DNA from: Leptospiraceae bacterium | GTDB taxonomy: Bacteria; Spirochaetota; Leptospiria; Leptospirales; Leptospiraceae | Assembly (NCBI GenBank): GCA_024233835.1 | Contig: JACKPC010000003.1 | Span: forward strand, 1-27,500 | Length of the DNA: 27,500 nucleotides | Direction of reading: 5' to 3' | Shown: positions 22,281 through 27,500 of the stretch, piece after piece | Numbering within the stretch: the first letter of the stretch is position 1 | Layout of the letters: each line of letters begins with the position of its first letter | Made by a program: the position numbers and the translations under genes | Notes under the pieces: generated by a model | Seen by the model: only the letters and a program-made list of their open reading frames with translations | The model's database searches: none | Told to the model about the DNA's origin: nothing

Positions 22281-24977
22281 ATGAGAAGAAATCTGGAAGA
22301 AATGAGTCTTGAAAAAATTCAAACTGACCTTAATTATTTAATGAGTTGCTTCTATGAAATGCTTGTTGACATAAAAGAAGAGTCTGTCGCCGAAAAACTA
22401 CCCTGGGTAAACAAGGATAATTCAGATATAGAAGTTCCGGATGAAAAACTAATTCAGGCATACTCCATATCTTTTCAACTCTTGAATATGGTCGAAGAAA
22501 ATGCAGCGAATCAATTCAGAAGAAAATTAGAATCTGAAGTAGAAGCAGAAGCCATCAGGGGCTCCTGGGAAGAAACCTTCGCTTTCTGGAAAAATAGAGG
22601 TTTGAAAGAGGAACAAATTAAAGCCCTACTTCCGGATATTGAAGCCAATCCTGTTTTAACAGCCCACCCTACAGAAGCAAAACGGATAACCGTATTAGAA
22701 TTACACCGGCAACTTTATCTTCTTCTGGTAAAAAAAGAAAACCCGATATGGACACCGGCAGAAAAGAAAAATATCCAGAATGATATAAAATCAATTCTGG
22801 AAATGCTCTGGAGAACCGGGGAAATCTATCTCGAAAGACCCGATATAGCCTCAGAAAGAAATAATGTATTACACTACTTCAAGAATGTGTTTCCACAGGC
22901 CTTACCTCTCTTAGATAAAAAACTAATTTCTGCCTGGGAAAATGCGGGGTTCAATCCTGAATTTCTAAAAGATCCGGATAATTTTCCTAAATTATCTTTC
23001 GGAAGCTGGGTAGGAGGAGATAGAGACGGACATCCTTATGTTACTCCTGAAGTTACAAAAGAAACCCTGCAAGTCCATAGAATTGCTGCTTTGGAGCTTA
23101 TCCACGCGAGAATTACAAATTTAGCCAAATCTCTTAGCTTTTCTGATTATTCAAATAATGTTCCCATAGAATTAGAAGCAAAAATTATCTTATTTCATAA
23201 AACAATGGGAGAAAAAGGAGAAGAGGCTGTTAATAAAAACATTAGTGAACCCTGGAGACAATATACAAATTTACTACTTTTAAAAATAGAAAATACAATC
23301 AAGCAGAATACAAACGACGAAGATACTTACTATTCCAATTCAAAAGAACTAAAAGACGATTTGAAATTTCTACGAAAAACCCTGATTGCAGTCAGAGCAA
23401 ATAGAATAGTCGAAACCGAATTATTCCCCATAGAAAGATTTGTTAATGCTTTCGGATTCTTTATGGCCAAGCTGGATATACGACAAAATAGTAAATACCA
23501 CGATACAGCTTTTAATCAAATATTAGAAGCCTCAGGTCAAAAAGAATGTAACTTCTCAGATTGGTCAGAAGAAAAGAGGATAGACTTTTTAAATAAAGAA
23601 CTAAAATCTAATAGACCCTTTTTGCTGCCGGGAATCAGTTGTGGTTTAGAAGCAGATAATGTACTGGGATACTACCGGGTAGTAAAGGAGCATATAGAAC
23701 AATATGGTTTTGAAGGAATTGGCTCTTTTATTGTCAGTATGACCAGGGGACTTTCCGATCTGCTTGTAGTATATATCTTTATGCGAGAAGTAGGCCTGCT
23801 CAAAACAGACATACAGGTAGTTCCTCTTTTTGAAACAATCCCCGATCTAAAAAATAGTAAAAGTATATTAGATTCTTTCTTAAAACACCCCATTACAAAA
23901 ATGCGTCATTCACTTTCCGGAAAAAAGGTGATTCAGGAAGTCATGCTGGGTTACAGTGACAGCAATAAAGATGGTGGTATCCTGGCCAGCAGATGGAATC
24001 TATATGAAACAGAAAAGATACTTACCGACCTGAGCAAGAAACATAATATTGAATTGAGGTTCTTTCACGGAAGAGGAGGTACAATCAGTAGAGGTGGAGG
24101 AAAGATCCATCGCTTTTTAGAATCCATGCCTTACGCTTCAGTTTCCGGTAAATTAAAGTTAACCGTTCAGGGCGAAACCATCGCTCAGCAATATGCAAAC
24201 CTCCTCAATGCAGTTTATAACCTTGAGATGTTAGTATCGGGAATTGCAAAACAACTAAGCTTTTATAAGTATCCGGAGAATGAAACAAACTTCCCTGCTT
24301 CTATTATTTCTGACCTGGCTCAAAATAGTTATCAAAAATACAGAGAGCTCATAGAAAAACCTGGCTTTATAGATTTTTACAGTCAGGCAACACCTATCGA
24401 TGTTTTAGAAAATAGTAAAATAGGTTCGAGACCCCCGAGGAGAACGGGAAAACGATCCATAGAAGATTTACGGGCAATTCCCTGGGTTTTCAGTTGGAAT
24501 CAATCCAGATTTAACCTCACCGGTTGGTACGGCATCGGGACAGCACTTGAAGCTTTAAAGAAAGAAAAACCAGGCGATTTTGAAATTTTGAAAAAATCTG
24601 TAGCTAACTGGAATTTCTTACGATATACTTTAATCCATGTGGAAACAAATCTTTTGAATTCCGATCCGGAGATCATGCAAAATTCTGCAAGTTTAGTTAA
24701 ATCTACAGAGTTAAAAAAGATCTTTCTCGATGATATTTTAAATGAATACAAAAAAGGACTTTCTTTGATTGAAGAAATACTCGGAGAACCTAGCATGAAC
24801 CGCAGAAAATCTTTACAGTTCTATCTGTCGCTCAGAAACCCTGTCTTGCAGATTTTACATACAAAACAATTAGAACACATTAAAAGGTGGAGAGAATACC
24901 AGGGAAATCAGAAATATATGCAAATTCTATTGATGCTGGTGAACTCGATTTCAGGTGGCTTAAAAAATACCGGTTGA
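22281..24977 (+). CDS. ppc: phosphoenolpyruvate carboxylase
   Basis: PEPC adds bicarbonate to PEP to give oxaloacetate and phosphate, refilling the TCA cycle. All signature blocks are present in the 898-residue product: 'VLTAHPTEAKR' with catalytic His129, 'FGSWVGGDRDGHP' (240-252), 'MLGYSDSNKDGG' (555-566), 'FHGRGGTISRGGG' (595-607, mobile loop), 'VQGETIAQQYAN', and the C-terminal 'KNTG' that enters the active site. Length is normal. AGAGGAT precedes the ATG. It follows fabI by 68 bp and the bicarbonate-supplying dabAB genes lie just beyond on the opposite strand, a metabolically sensible grouping. Confidence 0.96.
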   Translation: MRRNLEEMSLEKIQTDLNYLMSCFYEMLVDIKEESVAEKLPWVNKDNSDIEVPDEKLIQAYSISFQLLNMVEENAANQFRRKLESEVEAEAIRGSWEETFAFWKNRGLKEEQIKALLPDIEANPVLTAHPTEAKRITVLELHRQLYLLLVKKENPIWTPAEKKNIQNDIKSILEMLWRTGEIYLERPDIASERNNVLHYFKNVFPQALPLLDKKLISAWENAGFNPEFLKDPDNFPKLSFGSWVGGDRDGHPYVTPEVTKETLQVHRIAALELIHARITNLAKSLSFSDYSNNVPIELEAKIILFHKTMGEKGEEAVNKNISEPWRQYTNLLLLKIENTIKQNTNDEDTYYSNSKELKDDLKFLRKTLIAVRANRIVETELFPIERFVNAFGFFMAKLDIRQNSKYHDTAFNQILEASGQKECNFSDWSEEKRIDFLNKELKSNRPFLLPGISCGLEADNVLGYYRVVKEHIEQYGFEGIGSFIVSMTRGLSDLLVVYIFMREVGLLKTDIQVVPLFETIPDLKNSKSILDSFLKHPITKMRHSLSGKKVIQEVMLGYSDSNKDGGILASRWNLYETEKILTDLSKKHNIELRFFHGRGGTISRGGGKIHRFLESMPYASVSGKLKLTVQGETIAQQYANLLNAVYNLEMLVSGIAKQLSFYKYPENETNFPASIISDLAQNSYQKYRELIEKPGFIDFYSQATPIDVLENSKIGSRPPRRTGKRSIEDLRAIPWVFSWNQSRFNLTGWYGIGTALEALKKEKPGDFEILKKSVANWNFLRYTLIHVETNLLNSDPEIMQNSASLVKSTELKKIFLDDILNEYKKGLSLIEEILGEPSMNRRKSLQFYLSLRNPVLQILHTKQLEHIKRWREYQGNQKYMQILLMLVNSISGGLKNTG

Positions 24978-25030
24978 AAATTTTAAACGTAATGAAATAT
25001 CTGAAAATAGTAAGATAGAGAAGGATATAT

Positions 25031-25765
25031 ATGGAACTTTCAGAAAACGCAAAAGCTTTTGATTCAATCGTTAATCACAGAAGAGCCACACGCTTATATG
25101 ATAGAAAGGCAAATTTTGACGAAGGTGCTGTAGTTAGAAGTCTTGAAAGGGCGCTTTTAGCTCCAAGTAGTAGCAACATGCAATTATGGGAATTTTACCG
25201 GGTAAAAACCTCCGAAAAAAAAGAAGAATTAGCAGATTATTGTATGGCACAGGCTTCTGCCAAAACAGCCAATGAACTTATAGCTATAGTAATTCGTCCG
25301 GATAAGTGGAAAGAGAGACAACAATTTTTAGTAAAAGCTCTGAGGGAATCCTTCGGTGATAAAATAGGAAAAAAAGAGCAAAGTACATTAGATTATTATG
25401 AAAAACTAATTCCTACTTTATATATGAACGATCCCTTTGGTGTGAGCTCTCTTATTAAAAAGATTTCCAGTTCTATATTAGGAATGAATAAACCAACTCC
25501 CAGGGAAATTACAGCTACAGATGTCCGCATCATTGCTCATAAATCAGCTGCGCTAGCCGCACAAACATTTATGCTAAGTATGGCAGCTGAGGGCTATGAT
25601 ACCTGTCCCATGGAGGGATTTGATTCTGAAAGAGCAAAAAAATTACTAAATTTACCGAGTGCCGCAGAAATCACCATGATAGTCAGTGTAGGAAAACGCT
25701 CCCCAAAAGGAATTATCGGACAAAGGGTTCGACTTAAGCCGGAAGAAGTGATATTTACGATTTAA
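25031..25765 (+). CDS. nitroreductase-family FMN oxidoreductase
   Basis: 244 residues. The N-terminal 'IVNHRRATRLYDRKANFDEGAVVRSLERALLAPSSSNMQLWEFYRVK' is the FMN-binding start of the nitroreductase fold (the Arg cluster and the Pro-Ser-Ser-Asn block contact FMN phosphate and isoalloxazine). The C-terminal half has 'AALAAQTFMLSMAAEGYDTCPMEGFDSERAKKLLNLP' and 'IVSVGKRSPKG', the second FMN-contact region. These enzymes are dimeric NAD(P)H oxidoreductases acting on nitro compounds, quinones or flavins; the natural substrate is unknown. AAGGA precedes the ATG; it lies 53 bp after ppc. Confidence 0.85.
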   Translation: MELSENAKAFDSIVNHRRATRLYDRKANFDEGAVVRSLERALLAPSSSNMQLWEFYRVKTSEKKEELADYCMAQASAKTANELIAIVIRPDKWKERQQFLVKALRESFGDKIGKKEQSTLDYYEKLIPTLYMNDPFGVSSLIKKISSSILGMNKPTPREITATDVRIIAHKSAALAAQTFMLSMAAEGYDTCPMEGFDSERAKKLLNLPSAAEITMIVSVGKRSPKGIIGQRVRLKPEEVIFTI

Positions 25766-25806
25766 AGAATATATGATTTCTCTAAAAAATTAGAAAGGAT
25801 ATTGCA

Positions 25807-26553
25807 ATGCAAAGTCTTCCAATCATTCGTAAAAGGCAGACTCTATTTATCTGGTCTGTTATCGGGCTGGCTTATTTATTCATCTGGTCGACTCCCTTTT
25901 TTACTCGGTATACAGGTAAAGGAATCGGTACTATAGAAGCTGAAAACATACTCAGAGACTACAAACAGTTTAAATGGTATGTAATCCCCTTACTACTTAT
26001 TGTTCTGAATGCCTATTTCGATGAAATAAGAAAGAAAAACTGGTCGACAATACTTGCAGGTCTTGCCTTTTTTTTGATGGATGTTTTTAATGAAATCTGG
26101 AATGGCTTATTCCATACAGCCACAGGTAAATTTGCAGCCGTCTGGATGTGTGCCTATCCTACTGCTTATCAACCTCTAATGGGTTGGAACCTGGAAATTA
26201 TTTTCATGTTCTTACTCATGGGTCTTGCCTCTACAAAAGCCTTACCCGAGAACAAATATGCTCTGGTTTTCGGTAAAATTAATAACCGACATTTCACGGC
26301 TTTTATTATGGCCTGGCTCTGCGTATTTGTAGAAATGATACTGAATTCAATCGGTGCTTTACAATGGAATTATCTCTGGTGGCAGATAAACTTTCCCTGG
26401 CTTATTTTTTTAACTGGTTATCTACCCTTCTGGGAAATTGCATACTTAGTATACGACCTTGAAGAAACCAAACATCAAATTTATATTGTCTCTGCCATGG
26501 CTACTTTTGGAATTATAGCCTTTGTAGTATTTCTTTCTTTAGGATGGATTTAA
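25807..26553 (+). CDS. hypothetical integral membrane protein
   Basis: 248 residues with about seven hydrophobic helices ('FIWSVIGLAYLFIWSTPFF', 'WYVIPLLLIVLNAYF', 'STILAGLAFFLMDVFNEIW', 'LEIIFMFLLMGLAS', 'FTAFIMAWLCVFVEMILNSIGAL', 'FPWLIFLTGYLPFWEIAYLV', 'IVSAMATFGIIAFVVFLSLGW'). Conserved-looking polar residues in membranes (Asp-Val-Phe-Asn-Glu-Ile-Trp-Asn) suggest a functional site, but I recognise no family. AAAGGA precedes the ATG, 41 bp after the nitroreductase gene; a terminator follows. Confidence 0.65.
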   Translation: MQSLPIIRKRQTLFIWSVIGLAYLFIWSTPFFTRYTGKGIGTIEAENILRDYKQFKWYVIPLLLIVLNAYFDEIRKKNWSTILAGLAFFLMDVFNEIWNGLFHTATGKFAAVWMCAYPTAYQPLMGWNLEIIFMFLLMGLASTKALPENKYALVFGKINNRHFTAFIMAWLCVFVEMILNSIGALQWNYLWWQINFPWLIFLTGYLPFWEIAYLVYDLEETKHQIYIVSAMATFGIIAFVVFLSLGWI

Positions 26554-26559
26554 GAAAAA

Positions 26560-26597
26560 GGATTGAGGCAGGAAAAGTCTCAGTCCCAAACTTTTTT
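26560..26597 (+). terminator. intrinsic terminator of the fabI-ppc gene run
   Basis: GGATTGAG (26560-26567) pairs with CTCAGTCC (26579-26586), with one G-T pair, and is followed after a few bases by CTTTTTTC. It lies 6 bases after the membrane protein stop and overlaps the end of the convergent gene. Confidence 0.65.
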
Positions 26598-26938
26598 CAG
26601 AAAGCTTTTTTTTCTTTCTTTTTCTTTTCTTGCAGGATGTACTTCAGCCAGTTATAAACCCAGAACATCCAGAGAATCACAATAATAACATTGAAATCGG
26701 TTTTTAAAAATAAAGAGAGTCCCCAGATAAGAGGTAAAAGTAAAAAACTGGAAAGTGATAAATATAACCAGACTTTCACTCTATCTCCTTCCTCAAAAAG
26801 TGGGTTCTCTTTCTCCTTGCGAAAAAAAGCACGGTTCAGTAAGAAGAGTTCTTTAAATCCCGGTCGTATGCTTGTATTTTTAAAAATCAAATAAATAGAT
26901 ATTAAAAAAAATAAAGAAAGGAAAATTGAATATATCAT
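26597..26938 (-). CDS. small two-helix membrane protein, unknown function
   Basis: From the ATG at 26938: 113 residues. The frame is open further upstream but there it overlaps two tRNA genes, so I reject the longer form. An N-terminal membrane helix ('MIYSIFLSLFFLISIYLIF') is followed by a charged loop, then a second hydrophobic region ('WLYLSLSSFLLLPLIWGLSLFL') and a third ('FNVIIVILWMFWVYNWL'), ending in a Lys-rich tail. No family is recognised. No ribosome site is evident; the gene starts 13 bases beyond the 3' end of tRNA-Ala and may be read from the tRNA promoter. Confidence 0.6.
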   Translation of the reverse strand: MIYSIFLSLFFLISIYLIFKNTSIRPGFKELFLLNRAFFRKEKENPLFEEGDRVKVWLYLSLSSFLLLPLIWGLSLFLKTDFNVIIVILWMFWVYNWLKYILQEKKKKEKKAF

Positions 26939-26951
26939 GAAATTAGGAGTT

Positions 26952-27027
<76 letters not shown>

Positions 27028-27039
27028 ACAATACGTTTC

Positions 27040-27113
<74 letters not shown>

Positions 27114-27127
27114 TTGCAACGTATTTA

Positions 27128-27156
27128 CAGATAAATATAAAGAAGTAAATCGTCAA
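27128..27156 (-). promoter_or_regulatory. candidate promoter of the tRNA-Ile/tRNA-Ala transcript
   Basis: On the minus strand TTGACG (27151-27156) is followed after 17 bases by TATCTG (27128-27133), 14 bases upstream of the tRNA-Ile gene. The -35 match is good and the -10 match partial. Confidence 0.4.
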
Positions 27157-27173
27157 GTCTTTTTTATATTTTT

Positions 27174-27500
27174 CTACCTGAGATTTCCGGATTTTAGAAG
27201 AATTTTTTCAACCACTTCCGGATAGCAGGAAGAAGAAATATGAGAAATATCTTCAAAAAACCTGCACTTCAAAGGTATTTTTGACTCAAAATCGAGGTAT
27301 AAAACAGAAAACTCCCGGGCTATGGATTCCATTTCCTTCTTCCATAATAACTCCTGCCTATGAAAAGGTTCTTTGGCCTGCGTATAAAGCTTATGGACAG
27401 GAGGACTATAGAAGACAAGTTGTATCCCCTGCTCTTTGCATAACCTGGCAAACTCTCGATACATTCTCATATAAGAAGGATGGTAAGTTTCAAAAGAATT
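27174..27500 (-). CDS. SGNH-hydrolase/DUF1574-like protein, 5' part outside window
   Basis: The frame is open from the window edge through an internal Met (27470), so the true start is upstream and this is the C-terminal ~108 residues. 'YHPSYMRMYREFARLCKEQGIQLVFYSPPVHKLY' followed by 'FEDISHISSSCYPEVVEKIL' resembles the end of SGNH-type hydrolases. There the Asp-x-x-His pair supplies two catalytic residues; here it is Asp-Ile-Ser-His. DUF1574 proteins of this kind are numerous in Leptospira and resemble AlgJ/AlgX acetyltransferases. The substrate is unknown. Confidence 0.6.
   Translation of the reverse strand, partial: NSFETYHPSYMRMYREFARLCKEQGIQLVFYSPPVHKLYTQAKEPFHRQELLWKKEMESIAREFSVLYLDFESKIPLKCRFFEDISHISSSCYPEVVEKILLKSGNLR

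Overview
Organism. The low-GC sequence, TTG/GTG starts, a Ser-Leu-Leu-Ser-Cys lipobox, many IS elements, DUF1566 and DUF1574-like proteins, and a tRNA-Ile(GAT)/tRNA-Ala(TGC) pair with no adjacent rRNA genes suggest a chromosome of a Leptospira-like spirochaete (order Leptospirales). This is inference from gene content; there is no marker gene in the window.

Layout. Bases 1-9000 are an accessory island on the minus strand. In transcription order it held a caspase-like protease, an AAA-ATPase/PD-(D/E)XK nuclease-like gene, a Calx-beta-like/DUF1566 lipoprotein, a secreted DUF1566 protein, and a REP-associated tyrosine transposase cut by the window edge. Three IS elements break this island. An IS5-like and an IS3-family element sit inside the AAA/nuclease gene; each leaves a readable target duplication (CTACATAG and GAC), and removing both restores one open frame. 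An IS1182-family element joins a 3'-truncated caspase gene to a 5'-truncated nuclease gene, so it marks a deletion. A fourth IS (IS4-like, 9-bp duplication) lies upstream of an HU-like gene. Bases 10.9-14.4 kb carry the HU-like/DUF4469 protein, a 108-bp MITE-like relic of the IS1182 element, two small unknown genes, an FmdB-like zinc ribbon, a CAT-anticodon tRNA and a membrane protein. From 14.5 kb the content is more core-like: a bifunctional-nuclease/UVR protein, a small coiled protein and an MFS exporter (plus strand); dabA-dabB (minus strand); then divergently a winged-helix regulator, fabI, PEP carboxylase, a nitroreductase and a membrane protein; and finally a minus-strand block with a membrane protein, two tRNAs and a partial SGNH/DUF1574-like protein.

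Main discovery. The two DUF1566 genes end in C-type-lectin-like tails that differ from each other almost only at the first and second positions of NNY codons. Blocks between these sites are identical, while upstream parts of the same domain also differ at silent positions. This is the signature of variable repeats written by a diversity-generating retroelement (DGR). Each variable tail is followed within a few bases of the stop codon by the same roughly 67-bp palindrome. No reverse transcriptase or template repeat is visible here, so any DGR would act from elsewhere in the genome.

How the core genes may fit together. DabAB would bring in inorganic carbon as bicarbonate, and PEP carboxylase, on the other side of the shared divergent control region, consumes bicarbonate to make oxaloacetate. 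Three TTCATG boxes at exact 28-bp spacing in that control region are candidate binding sites for the adjacent winged-helix regulator.
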